DNA from: a virus
Virus record (IMG/VR): IMGVR_UViG_3300018412_000003
Coordinates: 1-53,755 of that record
DNA length: 53,755 nt
Reading direction: 5' to 3' (one strand)
Positions 24,066 through 32,625 of the stretch are shown piece by piece. The translations under genes and the position numbers were made by a program. Position 1 is the first letter of the stretch; each line of letters begins with the position of its first letter. The notes below the pieces were generated by a model. That model was given only the letters and a program-made list of their open reading frames with translations, searched no databases and was not told the origin of the DNA.

Positions 24066-24371
24066 TCAAAAGTATAGTATGAAAACATCATGGTTAAGAT
24101 TATCATTCTTAAAAGATCTATCCGGTTGGCAACGTGGTAGTTTAGATACCTTACTAACCAATGTACTATCCGGATTCGAATCTATAACCGTGACGCTATA
24201 ACTTTGTTTTTGTGAATACACAAGATCGTTAGCAAACTTATTCGAAAGTTTACTTCGCTCATAAACAATTGCGGGATACTTCATGGAAAGTCCTGCTGGC
24301 GGTTGGAAATAAACATTTTTCGTACCAGCAAGATTTTCTAATAATGTTTGGAGTTCAATTCTACTACCCAT
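24066..24371 (-). CDS. Tail completion-like protein (101 aa)
   Basis: Start ATG 24371 overlaps the preceding stop. PAGLSMKYPAIVYERS and YSVTVIDSNPDSTLVSKV are typical of the minor-capsid/tail completion proteins in the head-tail joining cluster. Probably joins connector to tail terminator. Confidence 0.75.
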   Translation of the reverse strand: MGSRIELQTLLENLAGTKNVYFQPPAGLSMKYPAIVYERSKLSNKFANDLVYSQKQSYSVTVIDSNPDSTLVSKVSKLPRCQPDRSFKNDNLNHDVFILYF

Positions 24372-24678
24372 TATAAACCTCTCCTAAAGTTAGAATAAGT
24401 CTAGGATAAATTACCTCAACATCTGACACTTTCCATTTAGCACCCATATATGTAACATATCTCATGTAATGAAAATTCTCATTGGCGAATGGGTCTGATA
24501 GAATACTGATCTCATTTGACACTACGATATTATCATTCAGTTGACTCGAGGATTGTAGCTTTCTCTTGTTACGGATTACATCACCATAGTAAGAATGTTC
24601 TACTATTCGATCTTCCCAAACACCAGGGGCTGATTCTTCTGGGATAGCATAACCTATCGATCCATAAAACTTTGCCAT
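24364..24678 (-). CDS. Head closure / head-tail adaptor protein (104 aa)
   Basis: N-terminus MAKFYGSIGYAIPEESAPG with VWEDRIVEHSYYGDVIRN and a beta-rich C-terminus (TYMGAKWKVSDVEVIYPRL). The pattern fits small SPP1 gp16/HK97-type head closure proteins. ATG 24678 behind GAAAGGAATTC. Confidence 0.8.
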   Translation of the reverse strand: MAKFYGSIGYAIPEESAPGVWEDRIVEHSYYGDVIRNKRKLQSSSQLNDNIVVSNEISILSDPFANENFHYMRYVTYMGAKWKVSDVEVIYPRLILTLGEVYNG

Positions 24679-24749
24679 TTTGAATTCCTTTCTAAGTAAT
24701 TATTAGGCGGCACCAACAAGAAGTCAGAACCGCCATCACGGAGGTCAGA

Positions 24750-26489
24750 TTAAGCGGTTACTAATTTTTCCAGAGCAATTGCACTGTAAGGAGTAACTAA
24801 TGCTCCAGAGCATCTGGTTTCGATTAGGTATTTCTGAGCATTGTAATCGATGTCGAAATCATCGAACATGTTTACAGCCCCTCCTTTATCGGCGCCGATA
24901 TTATAATCTGCAAGATTTACGATAATACCCATCAAGGTTCTGGTTTTGGTATCAGCGTCAACTCGAGTTAGGTTTTCCATTACTGGAACAGTAACGATCG
25001 AGCTTACACGAAGTGCGGTGGCCAGTTTATCAACAGTGTCATAGATTACACGGCCGGTTGTATCTTCCATCAACAAGCAATCGGTAAGTACGTCTTCAGT
25101 GGTGTACAGAGTTGGGTTTCCAGAACCTTTGTAAAGTTTACGAGATTTGATCGCAGCTCGAATAAAAGCTTTTGCGGTTTCATCTGCAGTAGCATTTGAA
25201 GCGACGGAAACGGCTTGTTTCACAGTGTATAAATCCGCATCGGTCCAAACCGGTCGAATGTTGTCTTCCTTGATCTTATCATCTGAAGAATTCAGACGAC
25301 CGTCACCAACCAATACGGCTCTTGCGATTTCTTCATCAAGCATCATTCGCATTTCACCTTTTAACCAGGCTACAACATCGAAATCAGTGATGTCGATGAC
25401 GTCATCACGATCAAGTTTCTGTTTCTTGTAGATAGTTGTTGGTGTAGTTGTTCGTTTCAACAAACTGAATACTTCCTCTTTCTTCAAAGAGCCTGTGATG
25501 TAACCTTTAGCTCGAGCATCGTCTTCGGTGATGTTTGCAAAGATTGATTTGATTCGAGAGAATGGTGTGTGGTGAGTTTTATTCATTACAGTGTTGACCC
25601 AGCCCATATCGCGTTGGATAAAGCTTGGAACACCGTCGATGGTTTTAGCATCCGGGAACAAGAAGTCAATGTCGGTAATACCATGCGCTAATACAGCTTC
25701 TTTCAAGCTTCCATAACGTTTAGCATCGGAGATCACGGCCTCCATTTCAGCATGAGTTAATACTCCAACTCCTGGCATTTCTTCATTTTCAAACAAGTTG
25801 TGTTTCATAAATTCTAAGTCTCCTCTAATTTCATCAATTTCCGATTGCTGCATGTCGCCGCTTGCTTGGACTTCTTCTAACGCCTGACCAATTAATGCGT
25901 ATACAACGGTTTTCTGCTTTTCATTAAGCGTGTTGAATACGTCTTGTACGGTTTCTTCCGATTCACCTACTGGTGCTTTTGTTTCGTCTGCCATTTTGAT
26001 TTCTTCCTCCTTGTGGTTTAAAGTCTCTTCGGCATGGTACATACTTAAACTCTCACCAGTATAGATGACAGCTTCTTCTTCCGATTCTTCACCATGTCTG
26101 ATGATTGAATCGATGAATGCTCCAGGATTAGCTCCTGCTAAAACCAAACTTACTTCTTTTATAGCCCCGTGAAGGACATTTCCACCTTGCTGTTTCAATT
26201 GATTGGCATATATGGATAGTGCAGAAACGTCTCCGTGTTCCACAAGTAGTTTAGCATTCTTTCCAGAGTCGGTATCGTTGAAAGTGCAATATGCATAGAC
26301 ACCTTCTTTTCGATTTTCCAACAAGGCATGACCTAGAATGTTCATATGATCATTATGTTGATGATTCCATACTAATGGAACCGTTTGCCCATCATTATGT
26401 TGAAAGGCGTCTTTCATGATAGTTCTACCATCTGAACATTTAAGCCCGTTTCTGGTAGCCCAACCACTAAAATCGTATTTTTGTTTCAT
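24750..26489 (-). CDS. Fused prohead protease - scaffold - major capsid protein (579 aa)
   Basis: Residues 1-145 are a U35/HK97 prohead protease: VPLVWNHQHNDH and KLLVEHGDVSALSIYAN followed by HGAIKEVSLVLAGANPGA. Residues about 146-230 are acidic scaffold-like (ESEETVQDVFNTLNEKQ). Residues about 240-579 are an HK97-fold capsid (DMGWVNTVMNKTHHTPFSRIKS split, DFDVVAWLKGEM, EEIARAVLVGDGR, TRCSGALVTPYSAIALE). A strong in-frame ribosome site (AAGGAGG) precedes Met166 (ATG 25994), so a separate capsid product of 414 aa is possible. After assembly the protease should cut off the scaffold part. Confidence 0.93.
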   Translation of the reverse strand: MKQKYDFSGWATRNGLKCSDGRTIMKDAFQHNDGQTVPLVWNHQHNDHMNILGHALLENRKEGVYAYCTFNDTDSGKNAKLLVEHGDVSALSIYANQLKQQGGNVLHGAIKEVSLVLAGANPGAFIDSIIRHGEESEEEAVIYTGESLSMYHAEETLNHKEEEIKMADETKAPVGESEETVQDVFNTLNEKQKTVVYALIGQALEEVQASGDMQQSEIDEIRGDLEFMKHNLFENEEMPGVGVLTHAEMEAVISDAKRYGSLKEAVLAHGITDIDFLFPDAKTIDGVPSFIQRDMGWVNTVMNKTHHTPFSRIKSIFANITEDDARAKGYITGSLKKEEVFSLLKRTTTPTTIYKKQKLDRDDVIDITDFDVVAWLKGEMRMMLDEEIARAVLVGDGRLNSSDDKIKEDNIRPVWTDADLYTVKQAVSVASNATADETAKAFIRAAIKSRKLYKGSGNPTLYTTEDVLTDCLLMEDTTGRVIYDTVDKLATALRVSSIVTVPVMENLTRVDADTKTRTLMGIIVNLADYNIGADKGGAVNMFDDFDIDYNAQKYLIETRCSGALVTPYSAIALEKLVTA

Positions 26490-26492
26490 ACG

Positions 26493-27590
26493 TCAATATC
26501 CTTCCTGTACAGGATCGACAGAACCTTGTTCCATCGGTTGTGTAATGTTTTTGTTTCTTAATTCATCAGCTTTTGGATCGGTTGAAGGTTTCATACCGAT
26601 GATCTGACGAACCTCATTGGATGTTAAGATCTCGTTTCTAGTAAACTTATCTGCAATTTCTGCCAGATCATTTACCGGAACGAGTTTAAATGGATCTCTA
26701 AAGAATGTTATCGATTGATTTTGCGATCTTGCGGTCTTCGTCAAGAATTTTCGCTTCATCTCATCGGTGATTGACGATATGATAGGCTCTATCGTACGGT
26801 TGTGATAGTTCAACATGGTCTTCTCATCAGCAGTTCCATCTAATATGCTCTGTGTGATACCTAACTGGCTGTATAGCATACTCGTTAAATATTCAATCTG
26901 ACCCATTAGATTATTGCCGATCGGTCTGTTAAGTTGAACGATTTTCTCAGTTCCGTCGGTATATGCAATACCATATGTCGACCCGGATAACTGGTCTTCA
27001 ATGTCCTTCATTCTTTTTTCAGCTTGTTGCTTTCTCGCCTCAGTTTTAATAACGTAAGGAAGTTGCATGATTAAATCCAATTTACCACGACCGCTCTGGT
27101 CATCGATAGAATCGAGTAAATTTAGTTTTCGAATCAATCGCTGCATCGTTGAGTTCGGTTCGTTAATTACAGCATACAAAGGATTTTCGATAATAGCAAC
27201 CATACTTTTCGGAACGTAAATATCTTCTTTCTGACCGGTTTTGTCATTGTAAATACGAATCTGAATATGCGCAGGTTGCCATTGTAAGATCTTAGCAGTT
27301 CTTATCGACAGAATATCATAAGAGTTACTTACCTTCGGATCTAACGATGTATCAACTGGCACTAAAGCCACACAACCTTCATCAAGCATCGACATCACTG
27401 CATCCTGTACAAAGAGTCTACCGGTTTGATCGATATTTGCCTCTAGATTAAAGCAGGAGTTTAAACCAGAGTTGATAGTCTCAATGAACTGGCGATTCTC
27501 ATCCATACGGATGTGTCTGATCGATACAGAAGCAGCATCCATAGCAATGCGGTTGTATACAGATGTCACGATAGATCGTTCATTACCCAT
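26493..27590 (-). CDS. Portal protein, HK97 family (365-aa uninterrupted frame; N-terminus frameshifted)
   Basis: Open frame from ATG 27590 (GNERSIVTSVYNRIAMDAAS). Further motifs: LYAVINEPNSTMQRLIRKL, LMGQIEYLTSMLYSQLGIT, LDGTADEKTMLNYHNRTI and the ending EVRQIIGMKPS, all typical of HK97-type portals. The family's N-terminal part (KHAWNAFTNKDP...RPDRPRFG) is present upstream in this frame, but the only visible start with a ribosome site (ATG 27718) is in another frame. See the entry at 27591-27718. The ATG at 27590 has no good ribosome site. Confidence 0.9.
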   Translation of the reverse strand: MGNERSIVTSVYNRIAMDAASVSIRHIRMDENRQFIETINSGLNSCFNLEANIDQTGRLFVQDAVMSMLDEGCVALVPVDTSLDPKVSNSYDILSIRTAKILQWQPAHIQIRIYNDKTGQKEDIYVPKSMVAIIENPLYAVINEPNSTMQRLIRKLNLLDSIDDQSGRGKLDLIMQLPYVIKTEARKQQAEKRMKDIEDQLSGSTYGIAYTDGTEKIVQLNRPIGNNLMGQIEYLTSMLYSQLGITQSILDGTADEKTMLNYHNRTIEPIISSITDEMKRKFLTKTARSQNQSITFFRDPFKLVPVNDLAEIADKFTRNEILTSNEVRQIIGMKPSTDPKADELRNKNITQPMEQGSVDPVQEGY

Positions 27591-27718
27591 TCCGAATCTA
27601 GGTCGGTCTGGTCGGTAACTAGAACTTCCTCCACTATAGGAACTATAGTACGGAGTTGGATCTTTGTTTGTAAACGCATTCCAAGCGTGTTTTATCTAGA
27701 ACCTATAGTATTCTCCAT
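27591..27718 (-). other. Portal N-terminus interrupted by an apparent 1-nt deletion
   Basis: ATG 27718 (AAAGG upstream) encodes MENTIGSR and then TAA. A shift by -1 at about 27695 enters the portal frame as IKHAWNAFTNKDPTPYYS, matching the family N-terminus. The portal frame itself has TAG at 27696-27698 and no other start before 27590. One inserted A (AGA-ATA-AAA) would repair it. Sequencing/assembly error, mutation, or frameshifting. Confidence 0.75.
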
Positions 27719-27744
27719 TTTGAATTTTTACCTTTCTCGGTTTA

Positions 27745-28230
27745 CTATCTTAAGAATTTACCTTTTTGTTGAGAATCGTATGCTTGAACATACCCAAGGG
27801 TTAAATCGTTTGCAATGGTAGCACCAAAAGCTTTGATAACTGATTCTCCAATCGGTTGCTTATCTTTACGGAGTTGATTGTACTTGGTTGTGCCGTAGCC
27901 GCCAAGTATTAAATTCTTAGCAATAGTGCTTCCAACCTTTGTTTTTGATTTATCGCCAGTTATTTTTTTAGCGTCTTTTACTTGTCTATACCCAAGTGTA
28001 AAATTATCTGCTATCTGATTACCAACGCCGATTGCTGCCGATTTTACTCGACCTTTCTTTTGAGCTCTTGCCTGGTTGTATTTCGTATTCCCGTATTTAC
28101 CTATAAGTCGTCCACGAACAACATTACTAACGATTGCGGGTTTCGAACCTGTCCGATGCCCCCATTTCATTCCCTTTTTACCATAATGAATAAGTTCATC
28201 ATTCGGGTGTAAATGATTATATTGCCACAT
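27745..28230 (-). CDS. KGMKWG-tagged structural-module protein with internal repeats (161 aa)
   Basis: ATG 28230. N-terminus MWQYNHLHPNDELIHYGKK then GMKWGHR is the HYG-x-KGM[K/R]WG tag. The rest has three degenerate repeats of about 35-40 residues (NQIADNFTLGYRQVKDAKK; TIAKNLILGGYGTTKYNQ; TIANDLTLGYVQAYDSQQ), basic throughout. Located between terminase and portal. Probably a minor virion component; not an enzyme. Confidence 0.75.
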   Translation of the reverse strand: MWQYNHLHPNDELIHYGKKGMKWGHRTGSKPAIVSNVVRGRLIGKYGNTKYNQARAQKKGRVKSAAIGVGNQIADNFTLGYRQVKDAKKITGDKSKTKVGSTIAKNLILGGYGTTKYNQLRKDKQPIGESVIKAFGATIANDLTLGYVQAYDSQQKGKFLR

Positions 28231-28242
28231 ATTAAATCCTTT

Positions 28243-29988
28243 CTATTCAAACGCGTCTTTATTAGCTTTGTATGCTATATAAGCATCCATCATAGCCGCA
28301 ACAGCGTCGATTTTTTGTTCTTGTCTTTTCTTGTAAAGTTTACGGTTACCATTCGTGTCTTCGAGAGTTATACAGTTACCCATAGCGAAAGTCATTAGTT
28401 CTTCGTCGAAGATTAACATTCGTTCTTCTGAAAGTTTCTTGAGTTCTCCGAGTGGTACAGACTCCGATTTAACCCCTTGGATAACTTTCTCCAAACCGAA
28501 CGGTCCGTTCTCTAATTCCCAGCGAGTTACAAACTCTTTTGCGTTATATGGGTCGAAACCGAAACATCGGACGTCGTAGCCCATAGAAATAATATGAGCA
28601 TCTAGATCTTCATATACTTCCATCATGTCAAGAACCGTACCCTCAAGAACAATAAGACTTCCCTCGTTCATGAATTGATCGTACTTGAATCGCATAGCCG
28701 CTGGCAGTTTCATAAGAGTTAAGGATGAAATATAATTTCGAGTTTTAATTCCGAAACAACCATTAACCAGTGGGAACATAAATGTAAAAGCACAGAAGTC
28801 ATCACCTTGAGAAAGGTCAGCTCCTAAAGCACATGGCATTTGCCAAAAATCTCGTTTTCGATGGGTTAGAGTTTCTTCGTAAGTGAAGTAATACGTATAA
28901 CCCTCCATTGGGATTCCAAAACGTTTAGCCAGGATATCATTCCTAGCTGCTGGAGCGTTTTCAGCTCTTTCAACATCAAGTTGATAGGTTTCATAAGAAA
29001 CGGTCTTACCGATGTTGGGGTTTGCTTTCATCCACATGTCAGGATTAGAAACTTCTTCGACAGTGTCGAGTTTATACCACCAGATCGAAACATGCGGGTT
29101 TACATAATCACCTTTTAATATGTCTTGTAACTCCATTTTGATTGTATCACCAGATCCGTTACGGACAGTACCTTCCGAACTGGTTGCGATGATCAGATAG
29201 TCGTCAACTTTGGACGCACCCTGTTCAATTGCTCCAATTACGTCTTCTCTAATGTCACCAGACAACCATTCATCCACAGTAGCGATCTTAACACGCAAAC
29301 CTTGGAGTTTTATGATTGACATTGGGCGTACTTCGAGTAGCGATCCGGTCAGAAAGTTCTCGATACCCTTTTTAGTGGATACGAGTTTTTGTCTATTAGC
29401 CCGAGACCCAGTAGTGTTCTGTAATGATCCTTCTGTTAAGAACTTAAACAGCGGACCTCTGGCTCTAGTGATAGCTGTACGGATTGGAGACATGACCTCT
29501 TCAGCTTGCTTCATTGTAGGGGCTGTCGTAATTTGATGTGTGGTTGTTACATCGACGTTTTCGAAGAATGATTGAATGCAGGAGTCATATAAAGACTTTG
29601 CTGCACCACGACCAACGATTAAGTATTGTTTGTTGATTAGCCTTTTCTTGACTGCTCGTTTTACATATCTTCCTCCTCGGTCGTTTTCATAAGGTTCATA
29701 GACACTTCGCTCAACATAGTAATACCAGCCGAAAACTTGCTCTCCCCAAATCTTAAACGACTCTAATAAGTTTAAATCAGTACCATCAGTAAGTGTTAAT
29801 TCGTTCTCACAGTATTCTATCCAACCTTCTACAGCGAGATCGTCGTAGAAAACTCCAGGATTTGCGATAAGTTCATCGATGCGGTTCATCTCCATAGAGA
29901 TTTCTTTGCACACCGGTATTTCTCCTCGCACTACAGCCTCTCTAAACAAGCCGTAGTATTTTGGAACTGCGGTGTTAGATAACGCCAT
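28243..29988 (-). CDS. Terminase large subunit (581 aa)
   Basis: ATPase domain with Walker A-like VGRGAAKSLYDS (near residue 125), Walker B VKIATVDEWLSG, coupling motif TSSEGTV, and a C-terminal nuclease with ADLSQGDDFCAFTF and later acidic residues (EELMTFAMGNC). Terminase_1/HK97-type packaging motor that cuts concatemers and drives DNA into the prohead. ATG 29988 with AAAGGAG. Confidence 0.95.
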   Translation of the reverse strand: MALSNTAVPKYYGLFREAVVRGEIPVCKEISMEMNRIDELIANPGVFYDDLAVEGWIEYCENELTLTDGTDLNLLESFKIWGEQVFGWYYYVERSVYEPYENDRGGRYVKRAVKKRLINKQYLIVGRGAAKSLYDSCIQSFFENVDVTTTHQITTAPTMKQAEEVMSPIRTAITRARGPLFKFLTEGSLQNTTGSRANRQKLVSTKKGIENFLTGSLLEVRPMSIIKLQGLRVKIATVDEWLSGDIREDVIGAIEQGASKVDDYLIIATSSEGTVRNGSGDTIKMELQDILKGDYVNPHVSIWWYKLDTVEEVSNPDMWMKANPNIGKTVSYETYQLDVERAENAPAARNDILAKRFGIPMEGYTYYFTYEETLTHRKRDFWQMPCALGADLSQGDDFCAFTFMFPLVNGCFGIKTRNYISSLTLMKLPAAMRFKYDQFMNEGSLIVLEGTVLDMMEVYEDLDAHIISMGYDVRCFGFDPYNAKEFVTRWELENGPFGLEKVIQGVKSESVPLGELKKLSEERMLIFDEELMTFAMGNCITLEDTNGNRKLYKKRQEQKIDAVAAMMDAYIAYKANKDAFE

Positions 29989-30001
29989 GTTTTACTCCTT
30001 T

Positions 30002-30157
30002 TTATAAAACTTTTGTTTCACCCATAGAATGTAAAAGTTCGTCAACTACTATTTTTCCAGAATGTTCTAAATCTGGAACAGATTCCAATTCATCAAGATC
30101 TATTTCATCTTCAAAACTCCCCATTCGACCTACAAAATTTTCGTAATCTTTATCCAT
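30002..30157 (-). CDS. Small acidic protein before terminase (51 aa)
   Basis: ATG 30157 behind AGGAGAAATCAAA, the same leader used before other structural genes. Acidic (EDEIDLDELESVPDLEH), no membrane segment. Ends 13 bp before the terminase start. Unknown. Confidence 0.65.
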   Translation of the reverse strand: MDKDYENFVGRMGSFEDEIDLDELESVPDLEHSGKIVVDELLHSMGETKVL

Positions 30158-30177
30158 TTTGATTTCTCCTATATTTT

Positions 30178-31071
30178 TTAAGTAGCTTCCACCGTAACCG
30201 CGAACATTCCGCGCTCGGCGTCATACTCCATCTTCTTATAAGTTAACTTATTTGGAGCTAGTATAGCCTCTTGATTACTTCTAGTATTTACGAGTTTTTT
30301 ACCATCACTCGTAGTCCCGTCAGCTAATAAACCAGGACAGTTTTTAGTATTGATAATCATGTAGGTATTATAAGTTTTAGCCGCCGTTGGGTTAACCTTC
30401 CTCCAAGTATCAATCGCGAACAATGGCGATGTGCTTGTTGAGAATACCCGGTTTTCATTTAAAGATTTTCCTGAGAAATTCTTAGACATTCCGGAAAACA
30501 TATCACCAAGTTCTTTCTCGCTCATTGTATCGAGTTTTTTAGCAAGACCGTTGGTTGAAAACTTTAAATTACAACTTCGGTACACGGTAGTATCACTTAC
30601 CGTATTCTTTTGAAGAGTCTTCTTAAGTTTTGCCGCTTCAGCTGCGTATTCTTTTGGAGTCCCAATAGCTAAAAAACTATTAACGTTTCTTGAATATCGA
30701 GCAGAGTCCGTATAGACCTTTAGATTTTTTAAATCGTTATGATCTAAATTTGAATACTTAGCATCTTTATGTTTTTGTATACCAACACTCTCTATGGCTT
30801 TTAAAGCCTTTTCGTTTTTCGGCAGTTTACCACTCACATGAGTAGAAGTTAATGTTAAATCAGCTAAACTTTTCACGTTATCGTTGGTTCTATTTGTAAC
30901 CTTACGCAGTTTGTATTTGGCTTCTCGAGGGTTCAAATTTGCGCCAATTGCATATATGGTTTTTTCAGCGGTGTTTCTGACATTTGTTAAGTCGACTTTT
31001 TTACGATGACCCCACCGCATTCCCTTCACACCATAGTGGGTTAATTGATTTGTATGATTATACTGCCACAT
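30178..31071 (-). CDS. KGMRWG-tagged ADP-ribosyltransferase-like protein (297 aa)
   Basis: N-terminus carries the tag THYGVKGMRWGHR (11-23). The C-terminal half has the order of ADP-ribosyltransferase motifs: catalytic-type Arg in TVYRSC (R165), STS in VFSTSTSP (211-213) and the loop NTRSNQEAILAP, whose E268 is at the catalytic Glu position, with N266 two before it (N-x-E instead of E-x-E or Q-x-E). It may modify a host protein (as T4 Alt does) or be a virion-borne toxin. Location in the capsid module and the tag suggest packaging in the virion. Activity is inference. Confidence 0.72.
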   Translation of the reverse strand: MWQYNHTNQLTHYGVKGMRWGHRKKVDLTNVRNTAEKTIYAIGANLNPREAKYKLRKVTNRTNDNVKSLADLTLTSTHVSGKLPKNEKALKAIESVGIQKHKDAKYSNLDHNDLKNLKVYTDSARYSRNVNSFLAIGTPKEYAAEAAKLKKTLQKNTVSDTTVYRSCNLKFSTNGLAKKLDTMSEKELGDMFSGMSKNFSGKSLNENRVFSTSTSPLFAIDTWRKVNPTAAKTYNTYMIINTKNCPGLLADGTTSDGKKLVNTRSNQEAILAPNKLTYKKMEYDAERGMFAVTVEAT

Positions 31072-31072
31072 G

Positions 31073-31489
31073 TTAGTTACCAGATAATTGTTTCATCATA
31101 AGTGCAATACTTAGAGCCGAACCAACTGCAGTAACAACTCCTCCTGCAACATTTAAAGTAGTTTCAAGAGCTTCTTGCCCTTTCAGTCTTTGTTGCGGTT
31201 GGCGAGTTAAGTCTGCATATTGTCGTTCCATATTAAGTCTCTGAACTTTCGCTTGCAACTCTTTATCGGTCATCTGAGAAAGCCCTCTCGGTTTCCTTTG
31301 AGGAGTATTTTTAATACGCTGTTCTCTGTGTTTTTTCACAGCCGTATTAATTTCTCTACCACCTCTTACAAGACCTCCGGTTTCTTTAACCAACTTATTT
31401 CCGGTTTTTAAATCATCAACGGTTGGCGATTTTCGAACACCCCAACGCATTCCGAGTTTCCCATAATGGGTTAATTCATTTTGTGTCAC
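31073..31489 (-). CDS. KGMRWG-tagged protein with C-terminal membrane helix (138 aa)
   Basis: N-terminus ELTHYGKLGMRWGVRKS. A basic middle (KKHREQRIKNTPQRKPRG), then LSQMTDKELQAKVQRLNMERQYADL and a hydrophobic C-terminal helix (AGGVVTAVGSALSIALMM). I recognise this combination from gut-phage head modules. Possibly a minor head protein or membrane-active cargo. Overlaps the start of the connector gene's 3' end. Confidence 0.75.
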   Translation of the reverse strand: MTQNELTHYGKLGMRWGVRKSPTVDDLKTGNKLVKETGGLVRGGREINTAVKKHREQRIKNTPQRKPRGLSQMTDKELQAKVQRLNMERQYADLTRQPQQRLKGQEALETTLNVAGGVVTAVGSALSIALMMKQLSGN

Positions 31490-31845
31490 TGTTCAATTAC
31501 CTCCTCGACTAATGGTGGATCTGTAGTTGTGAGTAATCTACATTCCAACTCTCTGATTATTTGTTCATATGATTTTGTCACTGCTGAATTTGTTGGTGGA
31601 TCAAACAACAACCGAACTCGGAGATAGATGTAGGTTTTTACGGACTCGAGATCGGTAGAAGTGGTTAACCAATCGCTCCATTTATCTGTAGCACTGGTAA
31701 TAACAAAACCAGTAGTTGGACCAACACCTATTTGTGATAGGATTGAGATTATCGTGTTGATATGGATCGTAATATCCGTATCGAATTGAGTATAATCAGC
31801 AGTTATACCAAGAAGTTTTTTAATACTGTTTAAGATACTATCCAT
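31486..31845 (-). CDS. Head-tail connector protein (gp6-like, 119 aa)
   Basis: Helical protein with FDTDITIHINTIISILSQIGVG, WSDWLTT, and VKTYIYLRVRLLFDPP, the typical pattern of HK97 gp6/SPP1 gp15-like connectors (DFN-IL-VGP-FDPP). ATG 31845. Located upstream of terminase, away from the other joining genes, as often in gut phages. Confidence 0.85.
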   Translation of the reverse strand: MDSILNSIKKLLGITADYTQFDTDITIHINTIISILSQIGVGPTTGFVITSATDKWSDWLTTSTDLESVKTYIYLRVRLLFDPPTNSAVTKSYEQIIRELECRLLTTTDPPLVEEVIEQ

Positions 31846-31862
31846 AATTACAACCTACCAAT

Positions 31863-31897
31863 TTACCATAATTTTGTATCATTCGGACTCCTTTCTA
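31863..31897. repeat. 35-bp perfect direct repeat, left copy (flanks ART-like gene)
   Basis: Identical to 32591-32625. On the minus strand it begins with the ribosome site AGAAAGGAGTCC and reads into ATGATACAAAATTATGGTAA. Here it overlaps the end of the ART-like gene. Confidence 0.9.
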
Positions 31898-32610
31898 CGT
31901 TTTTCATTCTCCAATAAAGCGGTTTGAAGTTCTTGCTCAGATATTTTTTTATTATCAACGATTTTTAAATTCTCTGGAGGATCGAAAACTATTATTGGTT
32001 TTTCAGGTTTAAAAACGTCTAAATCGTTATTCTTAACATCGTTATCATCCAATAACGCGTTATACCCTTTTCGTTTCAATTGTTCTTGGAATAGATCGGC
32101 CACTGGTGTGTTGCTATAAGTCTGCATAAACATCTCATAACCTTTTGTTCTAATTTCTTTATCTTTTAAATTAGAATATTGTTGTGAATAAAAATCGTGA
32201 AACATAGTTCTAACGCCAGAAGGTTCGGTGTAACCTAATCGGGTGACCATCTCATCTGCAATTTCTTTACCGATCAAAACCTTATGATCTTTATAAAACT
32301 CATAAAATTCGTCGGCTTGTTTTTTAGACGATGGATGTTTTATAGCTTTTAAATTCTTATATTCGACCAAAAACATGGGTTGGGAATCATCGACTCTTCG
32401 AAATTTTGTTATGTGTTCTTTATAAAAATTAATATCTTTTTCAGTATAAGCTAAGTATGTTCGGTGAATTTTTGTTTTATTTTCCACAACAGGACTAACC
32501 CGATATAGTGATGTGTTTTTACTAATTCTAGTGTCTACATTTCTAACACCCCATTTCATACCCTTAACGCCGTAGTGAAGCAATGATTTGTTACCATAAT
32601 TTTGTATCAT
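31879..32610 (-). CDS. KGMKWG-tagged ADP-ribosyltransferase-like protein, cassette (243 aa)
   Basis: ATG 32610 with AAAGGAG. Tag LLHYGVKGMKWGVRN at 10-24. Then TSLYRVSP (Arg-motif candidate, R37), TYLAYTEKDINFYKEH (STS-position analogue) and a C-terminal module KGYNALLDDND... EKPIIVFDPPENLKIV, which I associate with ART-fold proteins of phage head modules. No clear E-x-E. The gene is enclosed in 35-bp direct repeats, so it looks like an exchangeable cassette. Function is tentative. Confidence 0.6.
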   Translation of the reverse strand: MIQNYGNKSLLHYGVKGMKWGVRNVDTRISKNTSLYRVSPVVENKTKIHRTYLAYTEKDINFYKEHITKFRRVDDSQPMFLVEYKNLKAIKHPSSKKQADEFYEFYKDHKVLIGKEIADEMVTRLGYTEPSGVRTMFHDFYSQQYSNLKDKEIRTKGYEMFMQTYSNTPVADLFQEQLKRKGYNALLDDNDVKNNDLDVFKPEKPIIVFDPPENLKIVDNKKISEQELQTALLENEKRRKESE

Positions 32611-32625
32611 TCGGACTCCTTTCTA
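32591..32625. repeat. 35-bp perfect direct repeat, right copy
   Basis: Pairs with 31863-31897; contains the start of the ART-like gene and the end of the HNH gene. Recombination between copies would delete exactly one gene. Confidence 0.9.

Noticed and set aside
24690-24750. GGCGG/CCGCC hairpin after the capsid gene as a terminator
   Set aside because: Long loop and no T-run; at most a transcript-stability structure.
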